The notes under the pieces are model-generated. The model saw nothing but the letters and a program-made list of their open reading frames with translations. It was not told the origin of the DNA and made no database searches. The position numbers were made by a program, and so were the translations under genes. 64,000 nucleotides of DNA from CAVUFH01 sp963740835 (GTDB lineage Bacteria > Actinomycetota > Acidimicrobiia > IMCC26256 > PALSA-610). Position 1 is the stretch's first letter; every line of letters begins with the position of its first letter. Of this stretch, positions 35,977 to 44,934 are shown one piece after another. Location: NCBI GenBank assembly GCA_963740835.1, contig CAVUFH010000002.1, positions 248,001 to 312,000 of the forward strand. The letters are read 5' to 3'.

Positions 35977-37398
35977 ATGCCGAGCGCCGACTCGAATCCC
36001 CGCGCGACCGTCCCGGACCCGCTGTTGACGCCGGTGCTCGAAGCCGCGGCCGACACCCTGCGCAGCCTCGATGCGGCGGATGTCCCCGCACTGCTCCGGC
36101 ACCTGCACGGATTCGACCGCCGCGGCCTCCTTCGGGGTCCGGGTCCCCGGTCGTTGCGCCGCGCATTCGACGAAGACGAACGGTTCCGCGACCGCGTGCT
36201 CGCCCGGTTCGGTGCGCAGTTGGGGGTCGCGGGCGTGCTCGCGCAGTGGGGCGACGGCGATGCGTGGGATCTCGTCGCCGCCACCGTCGATCGCGGCGAC
36301 CTGCCGCTGCTCGCGTCGACGTTGTGGGCGTGCCGGCCCGAGGGCGCGGAGTTCGGCCTCGGGCTCGCGGTCGCGTTCGATCGGCTCGAACGCCGCGATC
36401 GCGGCGACGAGGAAGCGGCGCGCGTGCGCGCGAAGGAGCTCGCCGAGCTCGAAGAAGCACGTCGGCGCGCGGACGCGGCGCGGATGACCGCGGAGGCCGA
36501 AGCGACGCGCGCGGCCGACGAGTTGCGCGGCGAACGCCGCGCGCGCCGCGCACGCGAAGAGCAGGCCGAGGCCGACGCGCAGAGCGCGCACCGTCGGGCC
36601 GAAGGGCTCGCCGTGCAGCTCCAGCAGTCCCACGCCGCAGTCGAGGGCGAACGCCTCCGCACGACACGCGAATCCCGACGGGCGCGCACGCTGGCAGCGG
36701 ATTTGCGGACGGCCCGGGCCGAGATCGCGGACCTCACCGCCAAGATCGAGCACGCGCCCTCGCGTCTCGACGCGCCGGACGTGCGCGTGCTCGCCGACGC
36801 CACCGCGACCACCTACCGCCTGGCCGCGCAACTCCAAGCGCTGCAGGCGCGGATCGAGCAGCGCGGGTCCCGCTCGTCCGAGGTGCCCACAGCCGCGCCC
36901 ACGCCCCGCGCGCCCGCGCCGCGCCCGGAGCGCCCGCTCGCCCGCCGGGTCCGGCCCGCGGTGCCGCCGGGTGTCGTTGCCGCGTCCGCTCCCGGGATCG
37001 AGGCGATGCTGCGCGCCGACGACGCGCTGCTCGTGATCGACGGTTACAACGTCACCAAACGCGCGTGGCCCGACGCGAGCCCGGCCGAGCAGCGCGAGCG
37101 CCTCGGCGTCGCCGTCGCCCAGCTCCAGCGGCGGGTGGGGTGCGGCGTGTTGTGCGTGTTCGACGGCGACGGTCGCGCGCCCGCGGCGCCGCTCCAGCGC
37201 GGCGCCGTGCGCGTCCTGTTCTCCGACGCGGACGAAGAGGCGGACGAGGTCGTGGTGCGGGAGGTGGCGGCGCTGCCGAAGCGCATCCCCGTCGTGGTCG
37301 CGTCGTCGGATGCCTGGATCCGAGAGCACGCGGAGGCCGCCGGCGCCGTCGTGGTTCCCGCCGACGCCCTGCTCGATACCCTCCGTCGCGCCCGCTGA
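35977..37398 (+). CDS. NYN (YacP-like) domain protein with central coiled coil
   Basis: A 473-aa protein. The N-terminal about 130 residues are helical. Residues about 145-280 form a strongly charged Arg/Glu/Ala coiled coil. A Pro-rich linker leads to the C-terminal NYN ribonuclease-like domain (LLVIDGYNVTKRAWPD, CVFDGDGR, VVVASSDAWIREHAEAAGA) with conserved Asp residues of a PIN-like nuclease. The combination is typical of actinobacterial NYN proteins thought to act on RNA. ATG 35977 is chosen because the homology starts nearby. Divergent from yjbQ. Confidence 0.85.
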   Translation: MPSADSNPRATVPDPLLTPVLEAAADTLRSLDAADVPALLRHLHGFDRRGLLRGPGPRSLRRAFDEDERFRDRVLARFGAQLGVAGVLAQWGDGDAWDLVAATVDRGDLPLLASTLWACRPEGAEFGLGLAVAFDRLERRDRGDEEAARVRAKELAELEEARRRADAARMTAEAEATRAADELRGERRARRAREEQAEADAQSAHRRAEGLAVQLQQSHAAVEGERLRTTRESRRARTLAADLRTARAEIADLTAKIEHAPSRLDAPDVRVLADATATTYRLAAQLQALQARIEQRGSRSSEVPTAAPTPRAPAPRPERPLARRVRPAVPPGVVAASAPGIEAMLRADDALLVIDGYNVTKRAWPDASPAEQRERLGVAVAQLQRRVGCGVLCVFDGDGRAPAAPLQRGAVRVLFSDADEEADEVVVREVAALPKRIPVVVASSDAWIREHAEAAGAVVVPADALLDTLRRAR

Positions 37399-37408
37399 CC
37401 AACCGCGG

Positions 37409-37457
37409 GTTTTGGCGACAATCGGCGACCGTCACGGTCGCCATTTGTCGCCAAAAC
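37409..37457. repeat. nested perfect inverted repeats (49-bp cruciform)
   Basis: The outer arms GTTTTGGCGACAA (37409-37421) and TTGTCGCCAAAAC (37445-37457) are perfectly complementary. Inside them GGCGACCGT (37424-37432) and ACGGTCGCC (37434-37442) are also perfect, with a one-base loop. Only two bases on each side are unpaired. There is no T-run after the 3' arm on either strand, so it does not look like an intrinsic terminator. Possible roles are an operator, a REP-like element or an mRNA-end protecting structure. Confidence 0.8.
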
Positions 37458-37491
37458 GTTCGGTGTCGCACCCGGCTGGCACGATGCGGGC

Positions 37492-37701
37492 ATGACGCGG
37501 ATCCGGGTGCGAACCATCAGCTGTGGCGACTGTGTGATGGCGGGCACCGACGCCTGCGACGACTGCGTCGTCACGTTCATCGTCAACCGGGAACCCGGCG
37601 ACGCGGTGGTGGTGGACGCGACCGAGGAACGCGCCTTGCGGGCACTGGGCGACGAAGGGCTGGTGCCGCGCTTGCGGCACCACTCACGCCGAACTGGTTG
37701 A
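37492..37701 (+). CDS. small cysteine-rich conserved protein
   Basis: A 69-aa protein starting at ATG 37492. Four Cys form two CxxC pairs close together (SCGDCVMAGTDACDDCVVTF, residues 10-29), suggesting zinc or iron-sulfur binding. A strand (DAVVVDATEERALRAL) and a basic tail follow. It lies 34 bp after the cruciform at 37409-37457. Function unknown. Confidence 0.7.
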   Translation: MTRIRVRTISCGDCVMAGTDACDDCVVTFIVNREPGDAVVVDATEERALRALGDEGLVPRLRHHSRRTG

Positions 37702-37720
37702 GTTCGGCCGGCTGACGCGC

Positions 37721-39016
37721 CTACTTGTCCTTGCCACCCGAGGCGAGGTTGAGCAGGTCCATCGCGCCGGTGCCGGTCGCCTTGATGCCCCGGGCGACGA
37801 TGCTGACGTCCCACCCTTCGGCCTGCGCGCGCAACGCGGCGACGTTGCAGTTCTCGCGCCCACCGAGCGCCGTGAAGGGGTCGTAATTGAACAGCCGCAT
37901 CGCGTTGGCGTGGGAGATCTTCTCGATGTCGTCGTCCGAGGCGTGGGCGGCCTGCATCTGCTTCATGAACTGTTCGGGCGACTGCGGCCACGTCGAATCC
38001 GAGTGCGGGTAGTCGCACTCCCACGTGATCATGTCGATGTTCATCTTGTGCCGCATCTCGACGCCGACCGGGTCGTCGATCCAGCAGCACACGACTTGCT
38101 CGTCGAACACCTGGCTGGGCAACCGGTCACCCATGTCCTGGCCGGTCCAGAAGCGGTGGCGGTCGTACGTGTAGTCGATGCGCTCGCGGAAGTACGGGAT
38201 CCACCCGATACCACCCTCGCTCAACGCATACTTCAGCCTCGGGAACTTCTGCGGCACCTTCGACCACACGAAGTCGGCCGCGGCCTGCACGATGTTCACC
38301 GGCGACAGCGTGATGAGCACGTCCATCGGCGCGTCGGGCGCGGTGATCACCATCTTCGACGACGAACCGATGTGCACGCACACGACGGTGTCGCACTCCT
38401 CGGCCGCCGCGAAGAACGGGTCCCAGTAGCCGGAGTGGATCGACGGGTGCCCGAGGTGCACCGGGTTCTCCGAGAACGTGACCGCGTGGCAGCCCTTGTC
38501 GGCCACGCGGTGGACCTCCGCGGCCATCTTCTCCGGGTCCCACATCATCGGGATCGACAGCGGGATGAAGCGGCCGGGATACGCGCCGCACCACGACTCG
38601 ATGTGCCAGTCGTTGTACGCGCGCACGAGCGCTTCGGCGAAGGCCTCGTCGTGCTTCGCGGTCCTCGTGAACAACTGACCGCAGAACTGCGGGAACGACG
38701 GGAAGCACATCGAACCCAACAGGCCGTTCGCGTTCATGTCCTTGACGCGGTCGTGGATGTCGTAGCAACCGGTCCGCATGTCGTCGAACGACTGCGGGTC
38801 CATCGCGTACTCCTCGGGCGGGCGGCCGGCGACCGCGTTGAGCCCGATGTTCGGCAGCTCCTGGCCCTCGAACGCCCAGACGTCGATGCCGCTCTCCTTG
38901 CGGATGAGCTTGGGCGCGCGCGACGCGTTGTCGTCCGTGAGTCGACCCTCGAAGAGATCGGGCGGCTCCACCACATGGTCGTCGACGCTGACGAGAACGA
39001 GGTCTTCCAGCCGCAT
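37721..39016 (-). CDS. amidohydrolase (amidohydrolase-2 family)
   Basis: A 431-aa TIM-barrel metal hydrolase. The N-terminus is VLVSVDDHVVEPPDLFEGR (the strand-1 D-x-H site in the VDDH form), followed by CYDIHDRVKDMNANGLLG, a mid-domain His in CVHIGSSS, and the metal-site end motif WECDYPHSDSTWP. ATG 39016 is preceded by GGGGG; an in-frame TTG lies 12 bases further upstream. It is the paralogue of the gene at 60184-61371 and, like it, sits beside a P450. An operator-like palindrome at 39038-39053 lies 22 bp before the start. Such enzymes act on ring-fission or ester-type intermediates; the substrate is unknown. Confidence 0.9.
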   Translation of the reverse strand: MRLEDLVLVSVDDHVVEPPDLFEGRLTDDNASRAPKLIRKESGIDVWAFEGQELPNIGLNAVAGRPPEEYAMDPQSFDDMRTGCYDIHDRVKDMNANGLLGSMCFPSFPQFCGQLFTRTAKHDEAFAEALVRAYNDWHIESWCGAYPGRFIPLSIPMMWDPEKMAAEVHRVADKGCHAVTFSENPVHLGHPSIHSGYWDPFFAAAEECDTVVCVHIGSSSKMVITAPDAPMDVLITLSPVNIVQAAADFVWSKVPQKFPRLKYALSEGGIGWIPYFRERIDYTYDRHRFWTGQDMGDRLPSQVFDEQVVCCWIDDPVGVEMRHKMNIDMITWECDYPHSDSTWPQSPEQFMKQMQAAHASDDDIEKISHANAMRLFNYDPFTALGGRENCNVAALRAQAEGWDVSIVARGIKATGTGAMDLLNLASGGKDK

Positions 39017-39037
39017 ACGAACCCCCAAGTGCGGAAC

Positions 39038-39053
39038 CTGACGTTGGCGTCAG
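39038..39053. promoter_or_regulatory. CTGAC-N6-GTCAG operator-like palindrome, copy 1
   Basis: CTGAC-GTTGGC-GTCAG lies between the P450 stop codon and the amidohydrolase start codon on the minus strand, in the 5' leader or promoter position of the amidohydrolase. The same arms and spacing recur at 40364 and 42819. It is a probable TetR-type site. Confidence 0.6.
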
Positions 39054-39054
39054 C

Positions 39055-40314
39055 CTACTCGGCGTCGAAGCACACGTGAATGGCGGGCGGCGCCCGGAAC
39101 ACCATGCCGCTGATCTGCGGGGCCTCGGCGTCAGGATCGAGCCGGAGGTTCGGCAGCCGGTCCAGGAGGCGCGTGAGCAGCACCTTGGTCTCCATGCGCG
39201 CCAGGTGCAGCCCGAGGCACATGTGCGGACCCCACGCGAACGCGAGGTGCTGCTTCTGCGGGCGGAAGAGGTCGAACTCCTCCGCGTGCTCCCAGTACTT
39301 CTCGTCGTGGTTCGCGGAGCCGATGCTCACCGAGATCGTCGACCCCGCCGGAATGGAAACGCCCTCGACTTCGGTGTCGCGCGTCGCGGTGCGCATGATG
39401 CCGAGCAGCGGGGGCTCCCACCGGAGCCCTTCTTCGATCGCCTGGTTCATGAGGCCGCGGTCGGTCCGCAACGCGTCGAGCTGCTGCGGGTGGGTGAGCA
39501 GACCGACGAGCAGGTTGCTCGACGATCGATAGGTCGTCTCCGCGCCGGCCGGGAGCAACAGGCGAAGGAACGCGCAGATCTCGTCGTCGTCGAGGTGCGT
39601 GCCGTCCAGTTCTGCTTGCGCGAGCACCGAGATCACGTCGTCGGAGGGGTGCGCGCGCCGTTCGGCGATGATCGCGCAGAAGTACTCGTACAGCGATTGC
39701 GACGCGGTCGTGGCGCGGTCGAGGTCGAAGCCGGCGCTGATCAGCTCGACCGCCTGGCGGTGGAACATCGGCAGGTCCGCGCGCGGTAGACCGAGCAGCC
39801 GCGCGATGACGATGACGGGGAACGGGAACGTCAGCTCGCCGACGAGGTCGGCGCGGCCGCGCCCGATGAACGCGTCGATGTGCTCGTCGACGACGTCGAG
39901 CACCACCTCGCGCTCCCACGTCTCCATCGCCTTGCGGCTGAACGCTTGCTGCACGAGGCCGCGGTAGGTGTGGTGCTCGGGCTCGTCCATCTCGAGGATG
40001 GTGTGCCCCATGACCGAGCCCATCACCTCGGCGTAGCCCGCGGACGAGAACGTCTCGCCGTCTTTGAGCACCTGCTGCACCGCGTCGAACCCGAACGCGG
40101 TGAAGACCTCGCCGAAGTCGTTGAAGTCCATCATCTGGACGTCCTCGTCGGCATCGGGGAACATCGACGTGTCGATCTCTTCGCGCTTGATCGGGTGCTC
40201 GGCGCGCACGAGGGCGAAGATCGGGTACGGGTTCTCGACGAGCCCGATGCCGGCACTGCGGTTGAAGTCGTCGAACGGGTCGTAGCCGTCGTCGGTGTGT
40301 TCGGGCGCGTTCAT
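39055..40314 (-). CDS. cytochrome P450
   Basis: A 419-aa soluble bacterial P450. The I-helix is LLLPAGAETTYRSS (AGxET), the K-helix ExxR is EEGLRWEPP, and the heme loop is FAWGPHMCLGLHLAR with the thiolate Cys366. ATG 40314 has AAAGGA upstream. The sequence resembles P450s of sterol or terpenoid catabolism (the CYP125/142 or CYP136-like range cannot be settled by eye). It would hydroxylate a hydrophobic substrate. The downstream amidohydrolase on the same strand starts 39 bp later. An operator-like palindrome is at 40364-40379, about 50 bp before the start. Confidence 0.93.
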   Translation of the reverse strand: MNAPEHTDDGYDPFDDFNRSAGIGLVENPYPIFALVRAEHPIKREEIDTSMFPDADEDVQMMDFNDFGEVFTAFGFDAVQQVLKDGETFSSAGYAEVMGSVMGHTILEMDEPEHHTYRGLVQQAFSRKAMETWEREVVLDVVDEHIDAFIGRGRADLVGELTFPFPVIVIARLLGLPRADLPMFHRQAVELISAGFDLDRATTASQSLYEYFCAIIAERRAHPSDDVISVLAQAELDGTHLDDDEICAFLRLLLPAGAETTYRSSSNLLVGLLTHPQQLDALRTDRGLMNQAIEEGLRWEPPLLGIMRTATRDTEVEGVSIPAGSTISVSIGSANHDEKYWEHAEEFDLFRPQKQHLAFAWGPHMCLGLHLARMETKVLLTRLLDRLPNLRLDPDAEAPQISGMVFRAPPAIHVCFDAE

Positions 40315-40363
40315 CCAGCGTCCTTTCGGCAGTGCGCGGTCGGCAAGTGAGGAAATCCCGTAC

Positions 40364-40379
40364 CTGACGCTCGTGTCAG
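40364..40379. promoter_or_regulatory. CTGAC-N6-GTCAG operator-like palindrome, copy 2
   Basis: CTGAC-GCTCGT-GTCAG lies 50 bp upstream of the P450 start and 109 bp upstream of the divergent DoxX-like gene, the normal position for a repressor site serving one or both promoters. Confidence 0.6.
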
Positions 40380-40487
40380 AGAAACGGTAACACTACATTT
40401 CGCCTCTATGAGTAGTCAGGCGCAGGCTGGAGGCCCGGTCATCGTGAATACGAACCGTCGTCATCGAGGGCCGGAGGGCGGAGCCGC

Positions 40488-41015
40488 ATGAGCACAGACC
40501 AAGTGAATCTGGGGCTTCTCATCCTGCGCGTCGCGGTCGGCGGCACGATGCTCGCCCACGGCGTGAACCACGTCTGGCGCGGCGGCAAGATCCCCGGCAC
40601 CGGGCGCTGGTTCCAGAGCCTCGGCATGAAGCCGGGCGTGCTGCACGCGTGGCTCGCGAGCGGCACCGAGCTCGTCGCGGGCACCGCGCTGATCGTCGGC
40701 CTGTTGACGCCGATCGCTGCGGGCGCGTGCGCGGGCGTCATGCTCGTCGCCTTGATCGTCAACCACCGCAAGAACGGCTTCTTCATCTTCCGACCCGGCG
40801 AAGGTTGGGAGTACGTCGGTAACCTCGCAGTTGCGTGCTTCGCGATCGCCTGCCTCGGTGCCGGCGAGTGGTCACTCGACAACGCCTTCGACATCACCTT
40901 CGACGACTGGTGGGGCCTCATCGCCGCGCTCGTCATCGGCGTCGGCGGCACCGCGGCGCTGCTCGTCACGTTCTGGCGCCCACCCGCGCCGGCGAAAGAC
41001 GCCGCCGCGGCCTAG
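40488..41015 (+). CDS. DoxX-family membrane protein
   Basis: A 175-aa integral membrane protein with four TM helices (about residues 8-28, 56-76, 80-92 and 130-150). It has the DoxX signatures RVAVGGTMLAHGVNHVWRGGKI and LASGTELVAGTALIVGLLTPIAA. ATG 40488 follows GGGCGGAG. DoxX proteins occur in redox and sulfur contexts; the role here is unknown. It is divergent from the P450 and converges on the electron-transfer flavoprotein gene. Confidence 0.88.
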   Translation: MSTDQVNLGLLILRVAVGGTMLAHGVNHVWRGGKIPGTGRWFQSLGMKPGVLHAWLASGTELVAGTALIVGLLTPIAAGACAGVMLVALIVNHRKNGFFIFRPGEGWEYVGNLAVACFAIACLGAGEWSLDNAFDITFDDWWGLIAALVIGVGGTAALLVTFWRPPAPAKDAAAA

Positions 41016-42798
41016 GCGTTTCGCGCCCAGGAGCTGCTCGACGAGGAGTGGGAGGGCGTCGTGCCAGTCGGCGACGATGCCGGTGTCGGCGTGTTCCCAG
41101 ATCGGCGCGTGCGGGTCGGGATTGATCGCGAGCACGGTGCCCGCGGCGCGCACGCCGACCGTGTGGTTGAACTTGCCGCTTGCGCCGATGCTGACGAACA
41201 GCCGGGGCGCGATCGTGCGGCCGGTGATCCCGATCTGCCGAGCGCGCGGGAGCCAGCCCTTGTCGGTGACCTTGCGCGTCGCGCCGAGCTCCGCGTCGAG
41301 CGCGAGGCGCAACGGTTCCAGCGCGGCGTACTCGTCGGGGCCGACGCCGGTGCCGACACCGATGACCGTGTGCGCTTCGGCGAGCACATCGAGATCGTCC
41401 TCGCGAGTGCGCGCGAGCACGCGCACGCGGCCGCGTGGGTCGAGCGCGACCGTCTCGTACCCGATCGCGCGCGCGGCGCGCGGCGCGAGGGTGGGGAGCA
41501 CCCCGGCGCGGACCGTCGCCATCTGCACCGCGGACGTGCAGCCGATCGCGGCGACGAGCTGACCGCCGAAAGCCGGCTTCCACGCCACCAGCCGGTCACC
41601 ATCGCGATCGAGCTCGACCGCGTCGCCGACGAGACCGGCGTCGAGGCGTACCGCGATGCGGGACGCAACCTCGCGCCCCCATGCGGTGGACGGCACCAGG
41701 ATCGACCAGGGTGGTTCGCGACGCGGCGAGATCCGCAATCGCGTGAGCGACGTCCTCCTCGACGTTCTCGCCGTCGAGGTGCACGATCTCGTCCGCACCC
41801 CAGCTGACGAGCTGCTCGGCATTCGCCGGGCCTTCGTCGGGACGTTGCAACGTGATCGCGAGCACGTTGCCGGTGAGCTGCGCGGCCGCGCCGAGCAGCT
41901 CGCGTCCGCAGTGGTCTCGGCCGGGCTCGAGGACCACGACCGTGGCGGGCGCATGCGTGCGAGATTCGGGAACGGTCGCGGCGATCGGTCGGTCGCCGTC
42001 GGTTTCGAGAGCACCGCGCGCGACGAGGAACTGCACCGCCGCGTCGACCTGCTCGGCGAGCGGGGCGTCGAGCCTTCGCCGCCGGGCGCGATCGACGGCC
42101 ATGACCTTGACCGGCCCGACCCACGTCGGTGAGGCGTCCAGACCCCACGGTCCGGCACCCAGCTCCGCAGCGGCGACCGTCCGGATCATCGCCGCGGGCA
42201 CCGCGGCCCGGCCCGGCGGATCCACCTTCGTCGGGTCTGTGAGCCGTTCGGCGGTCGAGAGGATTGCCGGGAGCCGCACCTCGGCCTGCATCCACCCGTC
42301 GTCCAGCTCGCAGCGCGCGTCGACGCGGTCGCCATCGATCGAGAGGTGGCGCACGCCCGTGAGGAAGGGCAGGTCGAGCAGCTCCGCGAGCTCGGGGCCG
42401 ACCTGGCCGGTGTCGGCGTCGACCGAGTTTCGGCCCGCGAGCACGAGGTCGAACGGGCCCGCGCGGTTGAGCGCGGCGGCGAGCGCCTTCGCAGTCGCAA
42501 GCGTGTCGGAGCCCGCGAAGCCGGGGTCGGTGACGTGCACGCCCCTGATGTCGACGGCGCGCTCCAATCCCCACGCGATCGCTTCCCGCAACGTGTCGTC
42601 CGCGGCGGGTGGCCCGAGCGTGAGGACGGTGACGGTGGAACCCGCGCGCTCCGACGCGAGCTCGCACGCTTTGGCGACCGCGCGCCGGCAGTACGGGTTC
42701 ATCTCGAGCTCGATCCCGTCGCGCCGCAAGCGGCCGTCTTCGTTGAGCTCCATCTCGTCGAACTTGGGGATCTGCTTGACGAGGACTGCGATGCGCAC
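41012..42798 (-). CDS. fused electron-transfer flavoprotein (EtfB-EtfA), interrupted by one frameshift
   Basis: One gene encodes both ETF subunits. Residues 1-about 255 are EtfB-like (MRIAVLVKQIPKFDEMEL, VLAGRNSVDADTGQVGPELAEL). Next comes EtfA-like sequence (VVVLEPGRDHCGRELLGAA, then LVPSTAWGREVASRIAVRL and the FAD-binding end SIGASGKFNHTVG, VLAINPDPHAPIWEHAD). The frame changes near 41717: one missing base in TCGCGAACC (minus sense) would give ASREPPWSILVPSTAWG. GTG 42798 is the start. After the conserved end (about 41020) the second frame stays open to 40872 on the antisense of DoxX, while a TAG in the adjacent frame lies at 41012, so the exact stop is uncertain. It accepts electrons from acyl-CoA dehydrogenases. 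Divergent from the thiolase. Confidence 0.85.
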
Positions 42799-42818
42799 CG
42801 TGAGGCTCCGGGGGAAAG

Positions 42819-42834
42819 CTGACTACCGTGTCAG
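42819..42834. promoter_or_regulatory. CTGAC-N6-GTCAG operator-like palindrome, copy 3
   Basis: CTGAC-TACCGT-GTCAG lies in the 39-bp divergent gap between the Etf fusion start (42798) and the thiolase ATG (42838), where binding would block both promoters. Confidence 0.65.
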
Positions 42835-42837
42835 GTT

Positions 42838-44034
42838 ATGACACGCGCAGGAGCTCGAGAGGCAGTCATCGTCGATTGCGGCCGGAGTGCATTCGGCAAG
42901 CGCAAGGGTGCACTCGCCGGATGGCATCCCACCGACCTGCTCGGGCTCGTGCTGTCAGCGCTCGTGTCCCGCAACGACATCGATCCCGCGCGCATCGACG
43001 ATGTCGTCGGTGGTTGCGTGACCCAGGCGGGGGAGCAGGGCTGCAACGTGACCCGGAACGCGTGGGTCGCGGCCGGGTTGCCGTGGTCCGTGCCCGCGAC
43101 GAGCGTCGACCGCCAGTGCGGCTCGTCGCAGCAGGCCGCGCACTTCGTGGCGCAGGGTGTCATGGCCGGCGCGTACGACATCGCGATCGCGTGCGGTGTC
43201 GAGTCGATGACGCGGGCGCCGATGTCGTCCAACGCCCGCGGGGGAGTGGGGCCGTTCTCCGGCGAGTTCCTCGCCCACACCGACAACACGCTCGGCATCC
43301 AGTTCTGGGTCGCGCAGGTGCTCGCCGACAAGTGGGGCGTGACCCGTGAGGCGATGGACGCGTACGCGCTGCAGTCGCACCGGCGCGCCGCGGAGAACAC
43401 CGACAACGGCTTCTTCCCCGGCGAGATCGTGCCGGTGCCCATCAAGGACTCGGAGACGGGCGAGCTGACCGGTGAAACGCTCGCAACCGACGAGGGCATC
43501 CGCCGCAACGCCTCGCTCGGGGCGCTCGCGGGCCTGAAGCCCGCCTGGGAATCCGCGGACCAACCCGCGCCCGACATCACGGCCGGCAACTCCTCGCAGA
43601 TGACCGACGGCGCCGCGGCGATGCTCATCGCGGATGCGGACTTCGCGGAGCAGCACAACCTTCCGGTGCGCGCTCGGTTCCGTCACTTCGCGGTCGCGGC
43701 CGAGGATCCGGTGCTCGTGCTCTCCGCGCCGGTGCCGGTGACGTACAAGCTCATGGAGCGCACGGGCATGAAGGTCGACGAGTTCGACGCGGTCGAGTGC
43801 AACGAGGCCTTCGCCGCGATCGCGCTGATGTGGCAGAAGGAGTTCGACTACCCGATGGAACGCTTCAACCCGCGCGGTGGTGCGATCGCGCTCGGCCACC
43901 CGCTCGGCGCCTCGGGCGTCTCGTTGATGACCCGCCTGCTCCGTCACCTCGAACACGTCGGCGGCCGCGTCGGTTTCCAGACCATGTGCGAAGGCGGCGG
44001 CCAAGCCAACGCCACGGTCATCGAACGGGTCTGA
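42838..44034 (+). CDS. thiolase (acetyl-CoA acyltransferase)
   Basis: A 398-aa thiolase with the full catalytic set: nucleophile Cys94 (DRQCGSSQQA), His354 (IALGHPLGASG) and Cys384 (MCEGGGQANA). NEAF and GGxxxGHP signatures are present. It cleaves 3-ketoacyl-CoA to acetyl-CoA and a shortened acyl-CoA. ATG 42838 starts three bases after the palindrome at 42819-42834. Divergent from the Etf fusion; convergent with an LLM-class oxidoreductase. Confidence 0.95.
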   Translation: MTRAGAREAVIVDCGRSAFGKRKGALAGWHPTDLLGLVLSALVSRNDIDPARIDDVVGGCVTQAGEQGCNVTRNAWVAAGLPWSVPATSVDRQCGSSQQAAHFVAQGVMAGAYDIAIACGVESMTRAPMSSNARGGVGPFSGEFLAHTDNTLGIQFWVAQVLADKWGVTREAMDAYALQSHRRAAENTDNGFFPGEIVPVPIKDSETGELTGETLATDEGIRRNASLGALAGLKPAWESADQPAPDITAGNSSQMTDGAAAMLIADADFAEQHNLPVRARFRHFAVAAEDPVLVLSAPVPVTYKLMERTGMKVDEFDAVECNEAFAAIALMWQKEFDYPMERFNPRGGAIALGHPLGASGVSLMTRLLRHLEHVGGRVGFQTMCEGGGQANATVIERV

Positions 44035-44037
44035 ACT

Positions 44038-44934
44038 TCAAACAATGGTGCGGAGCGCGGTCAGCTGCTCCTTGTAGTGCGCGGGCGAGTGGTGCACGAA
44101 GCGGACGTTGATCGCCGTGGCACCGGCCGCAGCCATGCGTTCCACCTGTTCGGCCACGCGTTCGGGCTCGCCCGAGGGGTCGAACGGCCGTTCGTTCTGC
44201 AGCACGATCTCGATCGGGTCCGATCGGTCCTGCCACGCCTCGGTGTCCCGAGCGCGCGTGAGCATCGCTTCGATCTCCGCGGTCCGCAGCCCGAAGGGTG
44301 CCCACCCGTCACCCAGCTCGACCGCGCGCCGAAGTGATCGCGCGCTGCGTCCGCCCACCCACATCGGCACGTGCTCCTGCTGCGCGCACGGGTCGACGAG
44401 CATCCCGGAGAACTCGTAGAACTTGCCCGAGTACTCGGGTGCCGGCTGCGAGAGCGCGGCGCGCAGGGCGCGCATCGCGTCGTCGCCGCGCGCGCCCCGA
44501 TCCGCGAACGGTGCGCCCAGCAGGTCGAATTCCTCCGCGAGCGAACCGACGCCGACGCCGAGGATCAGCCGCCCGTCGCTGACCACGTCGAGCGTCCCGT
44601 AGCGCTTGGCGATCGCGAGCGGGTGGTGATATCCGAGCACGAGCACATGCGTCGTGAGACGGATCGATGTGGTGACCGCGGCGAGATAGCCGAACGTCGC
44701 GAGCGGATCCCAGTAGCGGCCGCCGCGCACTGCCGCGACATCGACGGGCACGACGACGTGTTCGCTGCACGTGCAGTGGTGGTAGCCGAGCCGCTCCGCT
44801 TCCCGCACGACGCCGACGATGTCATCGAGCGTCGCAGTCTCCTCCCACGTCGCGTGCGCGCGCGGCAGGAGCGTCAGCGCGGGGGTGACGATGCCCAATT
44901 TCATGGACTCCAGCTGCACGGGCCCGAGCTTCAT
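44038..44934 (-). CDS. LLM-class (luciferase-like, F420-type) oxidoreductase
   Basis: A 298-aa TIM-barrel luciferase-like protein of the F420-dependent type: KLGIVTPALTLL start, YHHCTCSEHVVVP, TSIRLTTHVLVLGYHHPLAIAKR, GRLILGVGVGSLAEEFDLLG, VPMWVGGRSARSLRRAVELGDGW. ATG 44934 overlaps the stop of the TetR gene (ATGA); a second ATG at 44904 begins the core homology. Probable role: F420- or flavin-dependent oxidation or reduction of a hydrophobic substrate. Translationally coupled to the TetR regulator. Confidence 0.9.
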   Translation of the reverse strand: MKLGPVQLESMKLGIVTPALTLLPRAHATWEETATLDDIVGVVREAERLGYHHCTCSEHVVVPVDVAAVRGGRYWDPLATFGYLAAVTTSIRLTTHVLVLGYHHPLAIAKRYGTLDVVSDGRLILGVGVGSLAEEFDLLGAPFADRGARGDDAMRALRAALSQPAPEYSGKFYEFSGMLVDPCAQQEHVPMWVGGRSARSLRRAVELGDGWAPFGLRTAEIEAMLTRARDTEAWQDRSDPIEIVLQNERPFDPSGEPERVAEQVERMAAAGATAINVRFVHHSPAHYKEQLTALRTIV

